In this document: positions 39,300-51,600 of the stretch, piece after piece
Numbering within the stretch: the stretch's first letter is position 1
Layout: each line of letters opens with the position of its first letter
Notes under the pieces: generated by a model
Told to the model about the DNA's origin: nothing
Database searches by the model: none
Seen by the model: the letters and a program-made list of their open reading frames with translations, nothing else
NCBI RefSeq assembly: GCF_000972845.2
Contig: NC_040013.1
Location: 1,087,584 to 1,151,583, forward strand
Reading direction: 5' to 3'
From: Larimichthys crocea
Taxonomy: Eukaryota; Chordata; Actinopteri; Sciaenidae
DNA: 64,000 nt
Position numbers and translations under genes: made by a program

Positions 39300-40108
39300 A
39301 TTCTGTTTTTATTTATGTCTGACACAAACTTAAAGTTTTCTCTCATTGACTTGTGGAACCTGTTTAGATTTTACTTACATAACCACCAATCACCAACTTC
39401 TGCATCGACTCACAGCCCTTCATGTTTCCAGAGATGCTAATAAGAAAGTCACAGAGACCACTGTGCCCCGCAGCCAATCTTTGCTCCACCATAGGAACAT
39501 GGCCTTATTAATTAACTTATTGAACTGCTCTGTTTCCAAAAGGTCATTCTCTCTCCCCTTCAGAACTCAGATACACTCTGTGATGTGTTTTTTGTGAACG
39601 TATGCCATATGTTTTAAGCCCCCGTGTGTCACCTTTTAATCATGGTGATCTCAAAGAGGAGGTGATTGAATCGCTCTCCCGCCTCCTCTCTGCTGTTTTT
39701 GTGCGACTCTTTAAGCTCGTGGAATAGATTACTGGAGATAAACTTATTGTGGCTCGTGTGAGAAACGACACACCTCTGTATACACTGACCCTGAGTCAGC
39801 TTCCTGCTGCTTACTCAGTGTCTCTAAATGGATTAAGTTGTCAGTTGGACAGCCCATCTGAGATTTTTAATATCCAGCCCGAGGTGTATCAAGCACCCGT
39901 CTGCCAAATGGTATCAGAGGGATTTACTCCGGTTTTATTGCAACTTTCTCCCCTCTCCGTTTTCTCATCTAAGCTATGGTCGTGCCCTCCACGATTCCTT
40001 GAGGGCGTCTCACTTGTACATTAATAACACACTGAGGAGAGTGAATGAAAATATATTCCACGAACAGAGCAAATATTACATTTTATAACCTGCAATTTAT
40101 AGCATATA

Positions 40109-40153
<45 letters not shown>

Positions 40154-40229
40154 TGGAGAAATTCTTCATTTGCTCTATTGCAAATATTCAACGTTCAAGG
40201 TTATTTTTACCTGTTCACCAGCTGCTCCG
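39300..40229. other. non-coding stretch with a (GT)n tract
   Basis: (GT)n at 40111-40151. Open frames at 39346-39597 and 39749-40024 have no recognisable product or splice context. Confidence 0.45.
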
Positions 40230-40290
40230 CCTCAACTCTCTGTGATTTACAGAGTTTATGATGGACAGTGAAGTAAACTGCTGACAGCTG

Positions 40291-41092
40291 TAGCTGCTGT
40301 TAGCTCATGTTAGCTCAGTCTGTTAGCTGCTGTTAGCTCATGTTAGCTCAGTCTGTTAGCTGCTGTTAGCTCATGTTAGCTCAGTCTGTTAGCTGCTGTT
40401 AGCTCATGTTAGCTCAGTCTGTTAGCTGCTGTTAGCTCATGTTAGCTCAGTCTGTTAGCTGCTGTTAGCTCATGTTAGCTCAGTCTGTTAGCTGCTGTTA
40501 GCTCATGTTAGCTCAGTCTGTTAGCTGCTGTTAGCTCATGTTAGCTCAGTCTGTTAGCTGCTGTTAGCTCATGTTAGCTCAGTCTGTTAGCTGCTGTTAG
40601 CTCATGTTAGCTCAGTTTGTTAGCTGCTGTTAGCTCATGTTAGCTCAGTCTGTTAGCTGCTGTTAGCTCATGTTAGCTCAGTCTGTTAGCTGCTGTTAGC
40701 TCATGTTAGCTCAGTCTGTTAGCTGCTGTTAGCTCATGTTAGCTCAGTCTGTTAGCTGCTGTTAGCTCATGTTAGCTCAGTCTGTTAGCTGCTGTTAGCT
40801 CATGTTAGCTCAGTCTGTTAGCTGCTGTTAGCTCATGTTAGCTCAGTCTGTTAGCTGCTGTTAGCTCATGTTAGCTCAGTCTGTTAGCTGCTGTTAGCTC
40901 ATGTTAGCTCAGTCTGTTAGCTGCTGTTAGCTCATGTTAGCTCAGTCTGTTAGCTGCTGTTAGCTCATGTTAGCTCAGTCTGTTAGCTGCTGTTAGCTCA
41001 TGTTAGCTCAGTCTGTTAGCTGCTGTTAGCTCATGTTAGCTCAGTCTGTTAGCTGCTGTTAGCTCATGTTAGCTCAGTTTGTTAGCTGGGCT
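40291..41092 (+). repeat. 33-bp minisatellite, about 24 nearly identical units
   Basis: The unit is GTTAGCTGCTGTTAGCTCAT plus GTTAGCTCAGTCT. Nearly every unit is identical; a T-for-C variant (CAGTTTG) appears only near 40616 and at the last unit. Such homogeneity implies recent expansion. Confidence 0.95.
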
Positions 41093-41419
41093 GTGAGCTC
41101 AGAGCACCGGGGGAGTGTCAGTGTTTGTACCACCGGGAAGAGTTGTTTTAAAGCTGGTGTCATGCCAGAACCGGAGCTGGACAATATGTAGCTTTAGCTG
41201 CTGTTGGCCCAGTTTGTTAGCTGCTGAGTGTTTGTAGCACAGGTAGCAGTTTTCAGGGGAGCTGGTGTCGTGCCAGAACAGGAGCTGGACAATACATAAG
41301 TTAGCATCACGGATCACGTTAGCTGCTGAACTAATTTGGTGAGCTACAAATAACAATGTTGATGTGCAACATCACATTAGCTCATATTGCACACAGGTGG
41401 TGCTGGCTCAGCAGCTTCT

Positions 41420-41554
41420 ATGGACGTAATGGCAGAGGAGCAGAGAGTGAAGAGGACGCTGACGGAGGAAGCTAAGAAGAGAAAAGGAGAGAGTGAGCGA
41501 GCAAGAAGCCGCCGGACAAGAGTAAATGTGGGACTGACTTTTAGTGGTTGGTGA
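41420..41554 (+). pseudogene. short coding remnant of the dispersed family (44 codons)
   Basis: It encodes MDVMAEEQRVKRTLTEEAKK, then RKGESERARSRRTRVNVGLT and FSGW before TGA. The Arg/Lys-rich block followed by TRVN(I/V)G..F resembles the N-terminal part of proteins in multi-copy, probably transposon-derived, fish families. The same frame recurs truncated at 46069-46182, 46377-46448, 47834-47902, 48256-48381 and 48538-48600. Confidence 0.5.
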
Positions 41555-41867
41555 GAGCTTGGTGAAATAAAAGGCTGAAAGACAGACGCCGAGCTGGGCT
41601 GACTGCTGCTGGACTAGGCAGTGATATCAGCTGCTGCTGGGGACCTGGATGATGATTGGCTGTCCATCAGAAGTAATGTAATCAGAAGAAATACTCGAGT
41701 ACAGCTGAACATAGTTACACAGTGGGATTACACTACATTTCCTCTCCACGTGTCTTTGGACTCGTTTCATCACATCAGATTTCCACAGAGGGAAACATGT
41801 CAGTCGTCTGTGTGTGTTTGTGGATTTCCTTCTTTGGGAAGTGTGTTTAGTTTGTTGAGCCTGTTTA

Positions 41868-41909
<42 letters not shown>

Positions 41910-42590
41910 TGTGTGTGTGTGTGTGTGTGTCCTGAAACTGTTGCTGCTCCTCGTGACACCGCCATGAACCAAAAAAAGCCTGGATGGGATGAACTTCTAA
42001 AAGTTTCCTCTGAAGACATTAAAGTTATTTGGTTTTAAGCAGAGAAAATGGGTTGGCAGGTGAATTAGGCACAGCATATTACATAATAAAAAGTAATCGC
42101 ACTCATCCTGATACACTACTCTGTACAAGTGTCATCACCACGGACCAGCTCTTTAAATTTAAAAAGACATCGGTGCATTTTCAGCATCTTCAGGCTCGTC
42201 GGTGACAATTTATCGTAGTTTCCTGGAAAGATTTAATTACAGAGACAATGATCTGAGACAGCACACACAGGTGTAGTAGTATTTTTAGTACACAGCTGCA
42301 GAGTTTTAAGCATCAAATGTGAAATATTTCAGTTCTTCTTCAATAACACGTCGTCTTTCAGACTAAACCCACATTTCTGTTTATTTGATTTATTCACTTT
42401 GTCTGTTTGTTGTCGGTAGATTTCAACAAAAGTTACATTAGGTAATGCCTCATTTACATATTTAAACATCTTAATGTGATGAAGAGTAATCAACCGGTGA
42501 AGTTTCACGGCGTCAGGACTTTGTGATTGACGATGTACAAAATATAAAATATGACATATCCAAGCAGCAACCTCTGTGGCTGTGAACTGG
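41555..42590. other. non-coding stretch with (GT)n
   Basis: (GT)n at 41871-41930, interrupted once by GAGTG. Nothing else recognised. Confidence 0.5.
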
Positions 42591-42995
42591 AGCCAAAAGC
42601 TGCAGTTCCTCTAACGTCCACTTGAGGCTGGCTCCAGAAGTGAGTCAGTCTCCATAAGTCCCCATGTCCAAATGTCCAACTTCACAGCAGAAATAAACAT
42701 GTTTACAGCCTGGTACAAAAAACAGTTTTGGTCTCTGTAGCTAATTTCCCCGTTCATGACAACTGTACTGAGGGTGAATTTATATACAACTCACCTGTTC
42801 ACATTATATTAAGGCTTAAAGTTATGCAGGGTTAAGAGCGGGGACGCTTTGATTGACAGGTGGGTGTGGTTATTGAGCAACCAGGCGTCATTCAGCTGCC
42901 TCAGGTCCACTGATGATCCACGACTTTGCTGATTTTTTAGCTTTTGAAACCATGGAGACCACATCCAGGTTTTATACAGTCTATGAGCCAAGTCT
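42590..42995 (+). repeat. dispersed repeat (GAGTCAGTCTCC family), longest copy
   Basis: It begins CCAAAAGCTGCAGTTCCTCT, runs through AGAAGTGAGTCAGTCTCCAT and TTCATGACAACTGTACTGAG, and ends ATGGAGACCACATCCAGGTT, TTATACAGTCTATGAGCC. The last 37 bases are a diverged copy of the 42-bp minisatellite core (GGAGACTACGTCCAGGTTTT, AGACAGTCTG). Confidence 0.8.
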
Positions 42996-43767
42996 CAAAC
43001 ATCTGACACATTCAGCACATCTATAACCGATAAAAACAAACTAATGTTCTAATTTTGAAGCCTGACGAAGTTTCATGACTGAAACTTTGTATTTCTGCTA
43101 AACCACGAGCTGATTTTAACCTTTGTTGACGTGGATGTTGTTAATTATCTTTCCGTCACCCTGAGTTACAGATGGATGGAGGATGTCTCGCACTAACTCC
43201 ACGTCTGCAGCAGATGGTGGAGGAGCATCAGACATGTTGGAGTATCTGAGGTGCAGCAGGAGAATCACGAGAAGCTTTTTCAGAGGCTATTCGCGGTCGT
43301 CTAGCTCGTTTTAATCCACTGCAAATTCTTTTCCTGCATGAAAAAACCTCAAGGACACTTTTATCAGCTCCCACCCACAGATCTGCACTCTCCTTGTCTT
43401 GCAACACTCAAGGTAATTTATTTAATACATTGGAAAATCATTTATCATTTTAAAAGGACTGACAGGAACAAGGCAGCAGCGGCGAAGGCTACATGATTCT
43501 TCATGGTAATAGGAGAACTTTGAGTCTGATTAGTATCTCCTGTCTTGCAGTTTTAAAAGCAGCGGGGGGAAATAAACATCAGGGATTTTCGCTTCGTAGC
43601 CATGGCAACTCAGGCGTCGACAGTAATCTCTTTCAGGGATGTGTATGACTGTTTTCAAAGTGACTGAGGCTTTGTCAGGCTTCTCCCTGTCAGAGCTCAG
43701 ACAGCATCACGTTCATCACGTGTACCGAAAAATATCACACGAGATGCGGCGATGACGTGCCGAGTCC
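42996..43767. other. non-coding stretch, nothing identified
   Basis: No coding signal, repeat or RNA gene recognised. Confidence 0.4.
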
Positions 43768-44110
43768 GTCGTATAATCACAGCCGTGCTGATATTCAGAA
43801 TAACGGCACGCCGTGTTTATACGACTGAATCACAGCCGTGCTGATATTCAGAATAACTGCACGCCGTGTTTATACGACGGAATCACAGCCGTGCTGATAT
43901 TCAGAATAACGGCACGCCGTGTTTATACGACTGAATCACAGCCGTGCTGATATTCAGAATAACGGCATGGCCTTGAGCGTTATGTTTGTCTATTAGCTCC
44001 TTAGATACTTTGTGTTGACATTAACACAGGCTATACTGATCAACAGTTAGCTAGTGTTTCTGTAGAATATCAGCACGCCGTGCTGATATTCAGTATAACA
44101 GCACTGCCTC
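43768..44110. repeat. 53-bp tandem repeat made from the palindromic GTGCTGATATTCAG motif
   Basis: GTGCTGATATTCAGAATAAC starts at 43785, 43838, 43891 and 43944, a 53-bp period. A related palindrome (GTGCTGATATTCAGTATAAC) closes the segment at about 44080-44104. Confidence 0.85.
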
Positions 44111-45630
44111 GAGTTTCCAACAGCGTTCAGTGTGTTTAATATTTAAAAATGAAGCTTCCTCTACCTCCAATAAAAACAGACTATATATAATATGTAATGC
44201 ATCATTTCTGACCTATAGAGGAATTATGTAAGGATGATCTTCACGCCTGTTGGAGAAAAATCCCCTTAAATCAATTTTTCCAGCTCTCAGTGCTCATGCT
44301 GCTCCCTTTGTCCTTATGTCAGGATGACATACCGTCTCACCTGTCCAATTTCAAGTTGACCCATCGGATATCATTATGGGTGGCCTGACAACCGTGAAAC
44401 TGTCAAAGAATAATTGATGTCGCGGGATGGGTGCTACCGAAGCTATACATCATCTGATCTCCACCAACTTACTTTTCTTTTTTTTATGACAGCACGTTAC
44501 AGGATATAATAAAGCGGCGGCGCCTGAATTACTCGTCGAATGGAGGCTGTTAAATTAAATTCAAGAGTGATTTCTGCGTCGCATATTAACATATTTTCTA
44601 TGAAGCCAATCAGCCTCTTTAGCCGTTTTTCCTCCACTTACACAGCGGCGAGGTGTCAGGTAAATTGCAGACACAATCACAACGTATAAGTAGCTGTTTA
44701 CGGTTCTTAAATGTCATCCTGCAGTCGTCTGGTACCCGGTCTGATTCTGCTGTGCCAGCATCTCTGGGACTGCCATTAACCGGAGCCGAGCCACTGGAAA
44801 TTATCTCCTCTTTTCAGCTAACAGCTAATTGTCCTCGTACGCTGTAATAACATCATTAAAAAGTAATACACTCGGGATCATTACTTCACATTTGATATAG
44901 TCGCGGGACAAAGAGAGAAAACAAGTGCTTCAGTTGCTGCCTGCGTGATGAAATCCGCTCTTCAAATCAGGGGAAGTGATCTCTCTCGGTGGAGTATGAG
45001 ACCCCGGAGAGGGAGGGCTGTTTTTCTTCTTCATTGTTGGAAATTGTTCTCCACGGGTGCACTGAATAATCAGCCTGAATGAAAGGGGAGAAGAGTCGAG
45101 TTGTAGAACTCACAGATAAGCATTAATCTGAGGTCGGCTCGGCGGATAACAGCGATACAGCCGTCATCCTTTGATGAGACGTCTTTCATTTTCTCGGCCC
45201 TTTAATGGGAAATCCTCACAGTGTATCCCTGTTTCTGATTCATCATATCGGCTCTTAATGAAACGTTGAAATGTTCAGCCTTTATGCAGCTCTCCACAAA
45301 ACAAACAGACTTTGTGGGTCATTCGCTGACTTACAGGGATCATGGATGCACTACAGTCCTGGGGTTTTCATAGCGTAGCGTTGGAGCGTGTAGCAGCAGG
45401 GACGGTCCTTGTCAGAGCCGTAATGAATTCAGATGTGAAAACACTTTTTGCTATTGACTTTATATAATTGGGCAGGATGCACTAACAGGGCGACCTTGGG
45501 GCAGCGCACCTGGATAACAAGCGATCAAACAAGCCCATCCATCCACACTCTAAGAGTCTGTGGCAGCTCCCCGCTGAGGCGGGCCGCTACCTTCAAGCTC
45601 AAGCTCATTAACTCTTTCAGACGTCGTTAA
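44111..45630. other. gene-free, low-repeat stretch
   Basis: AT-rich and without recognisable repeats, unlike its surroundings. No splice-bounded coding exon found. It is a candidate location for conserved non-coding elements. Confidence 0.35.
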
Positions 45631-45644
45631 GTGCGTCCTCTTTA

Positions 45645-45647
<3 letters not shown>

Positions 45648-45683
<36 letters not shown>

Positions 45684-45695
45684 GTGTGTGTGTGA
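45648..45695. repeat. (TG)n microsatellite
   Basis: TG repeats with two single-base interruptions. Confidence 0.9.
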
Positions 45696-45789
45696 GTGTG
45701 TATACACACAATAACAATGTGTCTGATGTAACCTCTGCACCAGCGACTAACAGACGTTAAATCCTGACTTGTAATCAGGTGAACTCTCT

Positions 45790-46450
45790 CTCTGTTCTCA
45801 CACTGTGTAACCGTAGCTGCTGTTAGCTCAGCTTGTTAACCCCAGACTGTGAGTTCGGTGTTTGTACCAGAAGAAGAGGTGTCGTCATGCCAGAACAGGA
45901 GCTACACAATACATATGTTAGCATTGTGGATCCACTCATAGTGTTTCACTAGTGATAACATGTGGCAAGTAAACCAGGATCACGTTATGTTTTACTGCAG
46001 AGATGTTAGCTTTGTTTGGTCTTAATGGACACTGCACACAGTCCGCTAGCAAAGCCTCAGCAGCCTCTATGGACATGATGGCAGAGGAGAAGAGAGTGAA
46101 GAGGACGCTGACGGAGGAAGCTAAGAAGAGAAAAGGAGAGAGTGAGCGAGAAAGAAGCCGCCGGGCTGGAGTCTCTCTGTGATTTACAGAGTTTCCTGAT
46201 GGACAGTGAAGTAAACTGCTGCCAACTGTAGCTGCTGTTAGCTCATGTTAGCTCAGTTTCGTTAGCCGGGCTGCCTGGACTGTGAGCTCAGCGCACCAGG
46301 AGAGTTAGTGTTTGTAGCACAGGAGTTTTGGTCCACCGGGAAGAAGAAGAAGAGGTTTACAGGTCCAGCAGCTTCTATGGACATGATGGCAGAGGAGAAG
46401 AGAGTGAAGAGGACGCTGACGGAGGAAGCTAAGAAGAGAAAAGAGTGACT
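45790..46450 (+). repeat. two adjacent copies of the GTTAGC-rich dispersed family
   Basis: Copy one ends with a 37-codon frame at 46069-46182 (MDMMAEEKRVKRTLTEEAKK) that runs directly into the CTCTGTGATTTACAGAG start of copy two. Copy two carries a single 33-bp-type unit (about 46228-46265) and a 23-codon frame at 46377-46448. Confidence 0.75.
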
Positions 46451-47640
46451 GATAGCCACTGCATAGTAATGTAAACTGCTGCTGTTAGCTAACAGTCTTG
46501 TGTTGTTTGTTGTCTTGTTTTTGATCAGAAGTAATGTAATTACAACAAATACTCGAGTACAGCGGAACATATTTGCCTCAGTGAGGACCGTTTCCTGTAT
46601 TTACTCTGGAGGAATAAGCATGTGACGACCAACACGGCACGAATATTAAAAAACACGGCGCCCCGCCTGAATCAAACTCAGGCTGAGAGCAATTTATTTA
46701 GAGGCCGTTATCGGTGAAACGATGCAGGTGCAATCAGGAGGGGGTGGAAGTGAATCTGTTATAATTCATTTATGTAAACTTGGCCTCCCTCCAGTTTGCA
46801 GCAGATGATTTCATTTGTTTGAGCAGAGCGGCTGTTGTAATGGGATTACAATCTGCCTGTTGGAGGAATCGTCTGTGGACCGAGCCGAGTCCACAGACTG
46901 GATATTAGAAAAGCCTGTTAGTTAACCTGCGCGATGCCGATCAATGAGGTGACTAATCATCGGTTATTGATTGGGATCATCCGCTCGAGAGAAGACAGAC
47001 GTTAACAGGTGTTGTAGGATTTTAGCTGCGTCTGGGGACGGAAACGAGACACAAAGGACTCGTTGTAAACTGACTTTCAGGTGATTAAACACTAATTAAA
47101 ACATGCTTATGAATATTATCAACAGTTTCTGCCAATAAATCATCTTAAATGTGACAGACTGGACTTTAAAATGGAAAGTTTCCTCCTCGTGATGCTTTTA
47201 AAGCAGCTCCTCACTCGATCATGTATTCCTCTTAAAGCCTTGTGCAAAAACAAAAGTGCACCCCTGCTGCACCTTGATCCACCAGATTACCACCCCCCAC
47301 CTCCACCCTGTCACCGCTCACCCTGTTCGTTCACCAAAATGGAAATGAGCGTGTGCAGAGCGTCTCCAGATGACGGGATCCCCGGGGACGCTCGGCAGCT
47401 CGGAGCGAGCCCTCGAGGCGAGATTAAGGAGAACGCTTTCTCCACATCAAGGGGTCGGCGCAGAGCAGCTAACGCTGTCATTCAATGTATTCTGTTGAAA
47501 TTCACTGAACACAAACAATAAAAATCTGTGGATATAAATACAAGAATAAAGGGACTCTGCTGTATTTCATCATAACAGAGCTCGTTTATTTATAATCTTT
47601 TGTTATTTAAAGTGACTTTTCTCTCATAAACTGACAGATT
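46451..47640. other. non-coding stretch, nothing identified
   Basis: A 116-codon open frame at 47171-47521 (Pro/His-rich middle) has no recognisable homologue or splice context. It is followed at once by AATAAAAATC, but I see no other gene evidence. Confidence 0.35.
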
Positions 47641-48690
47641 TTAAATCCTGTTGATGCTACGCTGCTGTTAGCTGATGCTAGCGCAGTCTGTTAGCCAGGC
47701 AGAGCACCTGGGGAGTGTTAAGTGTTTGTACACGAGGCGTTTTGGACCACTGGGAAAAAGAAGAGGAGGTTTACAGGAGCCGATGTCGTGCCAGAACAGG
47801 AGCTAGGCGAGCAGGCAATGCTCAGCTGCCTCTATGGACGTAATGGCAGAGGAGAAGAGAGTGAAGAGGATGCTGTTGGAGGAAGCTAAGAGGAGAAAAT
47901 AGTGACTAATCAAGGAGCCGCTGCATGCTAATGTAAACTGCTGCAAACTGTAGCTGCTGTTAGCTAATAAGCTGTTACTGCTGTTACTCTCTGGACTGGG
48001 AGCTCAGAGCAGGAGCCTTTAATACACCAGTGTCATGCCAGAACCGGAGCTGGAAGAGCTGGCAATGCAACCAGGCTCAGCAGCTTCTATGGACATCGGC
48101 AATGGCAGAGGCTAAACTAAACAAGAGGAAACCAAGAAGAGGAAAGAGTGACTGATCAAGTAGCCGCTGAGCTAACGGGAACTCAGAGCAGGAGCCTTCA
48201 ATGCACCAGTGTCATGCCAGAACAGGAGCTAAGCAAGTGGGGCTCAGCGGCCTCTATGGACATGATGGCAGAGGAGAAGAGAGTGAAGAGGACGCTGACG
48301 GAGGAAGCTAAGAAGAGAAAAGGAGAGAGTGAGCGAGCAAGAAGCCGCCGGACAAGAGTAAATGTGGGACTGACTTTATGACGGACAGTGAAGTAAACTG
48401 CTGACAGCTGTAGCTGCTGTTAGCTCAGTTCGTCAGCTTGGCGGTGAGCTCAGAGCGACGACGAACTGAGTGTTTGTACCAACAGGCGTTATGGACGACC
48501 AGGAAGAAGAAGAGGAGGTAACCAGGCTCAGCAGCTTCTATGGACATGATGGCAGAGGAGAAGAGAGTGAAGAGGACGCTGACTTTTATTCCCTTGGCTC
48601 AGATCCTCCAACAAGGGTGGAAACATCTCGCAGGCAGAGAAGATACGACATGATGGACGCTCGGGAAGCAGCTCGTCTGTAAACAGACTG
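47641..48690 (+). repeat. three or four further copies of the GTTAGC-rich dispersed family
   Basis: Partial copies carry the motifs CCAGAACAGGAGCT and AGCTTCTATGGACATGATGG. Coding remnants lie at 47834-47902, 48256-48381 (41 codons) and 48538 onward. The last copy contains CAACAGGCGTTATGGACGAC, the end also seen at base 1. Confidence 0.72.
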
Positions 48691-49130
48691 TGGGTTCGTT
48701 TTCTTCCACCATTAGAGTTTGTGCTGTTTCATCCCGGAGGACACGAATCCAGGACGACACGGCGAATCCATCCATCGCTGATCAGCGGCAGTGACGCAGA
48801 TAGACGCAATGTGTTGTCTGACTTTAGGCCTGGCCACCTACACAGCAGCTCTCGTCTGGTGGTTTCTAAGAGCCCGCTGAGAGCTCCCCGAGCACTCCTT
48901 CATCGAGGAGGACGTCAAACATAACGCTGACGGTTAATGTGGTCATTTGGTGCATGGCTGGCAGTGATGGCTTTTCAATTAATACAGCCCAAATGGCAAA
49001 AATGCTCAATTAGCTTTAATGTATTCTACTCTCTGATGAACGCTGTGTAAGTGGATGAAGGAAGAGTCATTTATCTGCTGCATCTCATCTGGAATGACTT
49101 CAGCAGCGTTACATGATATAAAATGTGAAA
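48691..49130. other. non-coding stretch, possible conserved element
   Basis: The segment 48950-49025 contains TTTTCAATTAATACAGCCCA and CTCAATTAGCTTTAATG, with homeodomain-type ATTA cores and no repeat similarity. This is a guess from composition only. Confidence 0.3.
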
Positions 49131-49835
49131 ATAAAAAGTCGACCGTGTTCACACAGGAGGCAGGTCACTGTAGATTTTACAGTGGACCGTGTTCACACAG
49201 GAGGCAGGTCACTGTAGATTTTACAGTGAAAACCTGTAAAAGACAGTAAAATATGCCGTGAAATATGAACAGTCACCTTTATTTATACGTAATTTTAAGT
49301 TAATTTAAACAGAATAAAGTCGTATTTCATGTTAGGGACTGTTCATTTTACAGTAAAACACCGTAATATTTAAATGGAATATTTTACTGACATTGTTTGA
49401 CAGTTTTTCACTGTAAAATCTACAGACGTTTTAAAATATGGAATAAAACACATCATTTTACCGTAATATCAGAAAAGGTTATCCTGTATTTATTACGGTA
49501 AAATTCTGGCAACCACAGCTGACATTTACAGGCATATTTGATGGCAAAACCTTTATTTATACGTAATTTTAAGTTAATTTAAAAACAATCAACTGTTTTA
49601 ACTGTTCATTTTACAGTATATATTTTGATGGAAAAACACATTACTTATCCAGTAAATGGATTTACAGGAAAACACTGTAATATTTTAGCAGTAATAGTTT
49701 ACGGTGATGATTTGATTTGTTTTTCACAGTAAAATCTACAGACATGTTAAAATATGGAGTAAAACATAAAATCATCATTTTACCGTAATATTAGAAAAAG
49801 TTTTTATTTATCCGACATTTTAAGTGAATTCTTTC
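49131..49835. repeat. TTACAGTAA-motif repeat cluster with a 44-bp tandem duplication
   Basis: GACCGTGTTCACACAGGAGG and the following bases are duplicated at 49141 and 49185. The rest is dense in TTTTACAGT, ACTGTAAAATC and TTTTACCGTAATAT, with two related halves (49370-49460 and 49680-49800). Confidence 0.7.
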
Positions 49836-51454
49836 AGACTTCTGTTTCCTGTTTGGAGCCACGATTTTGTTCATTTAAAGTTAACGTCACATTTTAGCTT
49901 GGAGCTGATCACAGATGCTGAACCTGCATGACGGTGACTACGAACCAGGCCGATGTCAGAACAAAATGAAAAACTGGTATTTTGAAAGTGATACATGTTT
50001 TTATATTCATGTATTTCAGTGACACAGACTGAATGTTTCCTCCTGAATGGGCAGAAGAGAAAAATAAAGAAATGTTGGCAAAGCCGGCTTAATGAAAAGG
50101 AGAAAGCCGAGCTGCTGCACACAAACTTCTAATACGGCACAGACACGAGGAACAGATGTAGATATTCTGCTAAGTATCAAACACCGACAGAAGCCACGAG
50201 AGACAGCGAGGCCGCAGAGCGCCGACTACAATCGGATGGTGAAGCTGCTGGCGCTGTGTCTTTCATCGTATCGGCTTTAATGTGCACGCAGACGAAGATT
50301 CTTCAGCTCGAGAACGTCACTGACCACGCTGGCTCTCCGCGACACGGCATCTGAAAGACTCAAACTGGGTAATCCTGCAAGTCTGCCAATCTGAGTCGGA
50401 TTAGACGAGGACAGCGACACTTCACGTACCGCCAGCGTCGCTTCAGGCCCGACGGGTCGACTCTCTGATAGAGTTCTTGTCAGACAGGAGAATAATTCAG
50501 TATCACTTCCAGATGTTTGGCCTCAGACGCTTTGGATTCACGCTGGCAGTTCAGGTGTTTGAGATTCATCAGCCAGCAGCAGGTGTGAGTTTATAGTTCG
50601 CTCTTCCTCTGAGATGAGCAGATGTGGCACTATTAAAACCTCACCGGGTACAAAAGCTGCTCTCTTGTATCCGTCTGATCCAGTCGAGGAGTCCAACCTG
50701 AAACCAGACGTCTTCAAAAGATCCACACGTGTCATAATTCTAAACATGATAAGAACTTTATGGAGGACGCTCTGACACTGCAGGTGGTGATCTGCTTTGT
50801 GAAATACTTTTCACTCTGCCGTTATAAATGTCTCTAACTTGTCCAGAAGTTTCTGAGCTGAAGCTGCAGAAAAGGCTGACTGGTGATTGGAGCTTCATCT
50901 CAGACTTCATCTCTCTCTCTCTCTCTCTCGCCCTGAGCAGCTCGCAGAGGTCTGGGCTCGATGTTCTGGTCATTAGTTCAAGACCATTGACTTGATAATC
51001 TCACCTGGGAAGGACAGGTAATGGTTCCTATCGGCGCAATTATGGCTGCTCACACAAACAGCGATCCGTTCTTGTCATGTACGAACCCGCTCGATTCCTC
51101 TGACCTCGGAGCTAAGTGGTGGAGGCTGACACCTGCCAGCGAGCTGAGGGCATCGCCTGCAGACACGCCGGCATTCTGGAAAGTTTCACTGTGTGACCAG
51201 CTGATGTCTTTTAAAAGCTTTCTGTCCGTCTGCTGTCGCTGCATCGCTCATTTCCAATAACTGATATCTAATAAGTGTCTGCTGCTGTTTGGTGTGTCCT
51301 GACCTCAGACACACATCTACGGCTGATGGAGGTTATTATAGGATATTTATTTTAACAAACGAGGATAAGAAGAGCTAACAAACAAACAAACTCCTTTCTA
51401 CTGAACACAGACTTCTGTCAGAACATGAAAACATTGGGCTGGACCGCCTGACAG
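49836..51454. other. non-coding stretch
   Basis: (CT)n at about 50909-50929. No coding signal recognised. Confidence 0.4.
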
Positions 51455-51600
51455 GAGATCAGGGTCTGAAAAGGTGAGCAGGAGCAGTTTGGGGTTCAGT
51501 ATGTTGCCTGAGGACACTTCCACATACAAACCAGAGGAGCCGGGGATCAAACCACCGATCATCTGATCAGTGGGCGACCCGCTCTACCTCTGAGTCACTG
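51455..51600 (-). mobile_element. tRNA-derived SINE
   Basis: The minus strand carries an A-box-like TGACTCAGAGGTAGAGCGGG (51576-51597) and a B-box-like GGTGGTTTGATCCCCGGC (51539-51556) at tRNA-like spacing, then a tail with GTGTCCTCAGGCAACATACT and GAACCCC. This head-plus-tail structure is that of a widespread fish SINE. The A-box G has mutated to A. Confidence 0.8.

Larger units (their letters stand above)
40230..41554 (+). repeat. GTTAGC-rich dispersed repeat, long copy with an internal 33-bp array
   Basis: It starts with the CTCTGTGATTTACAGAG hairpin, expands into a 33-bp minisatellite (40291-41092), then continues with GCTGTGAGCTCAGAGCACCG, a CCAGAACAGGAGCTGGACAA motif twice, and ends with a 44-codon frame (41420-41554) beginning MDVMAEEQRVKRTLTEEAKK. 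Shorter copies follow at 45800-48600. Confidence 0.75.

Noticed and set aside
39749..40024. 91-codon frame starting MARVRNDTPLYTL
   Set aside because: Protein-like at first sight, but I recognise no family and see no splice acceptor or promoter; treated as chance.
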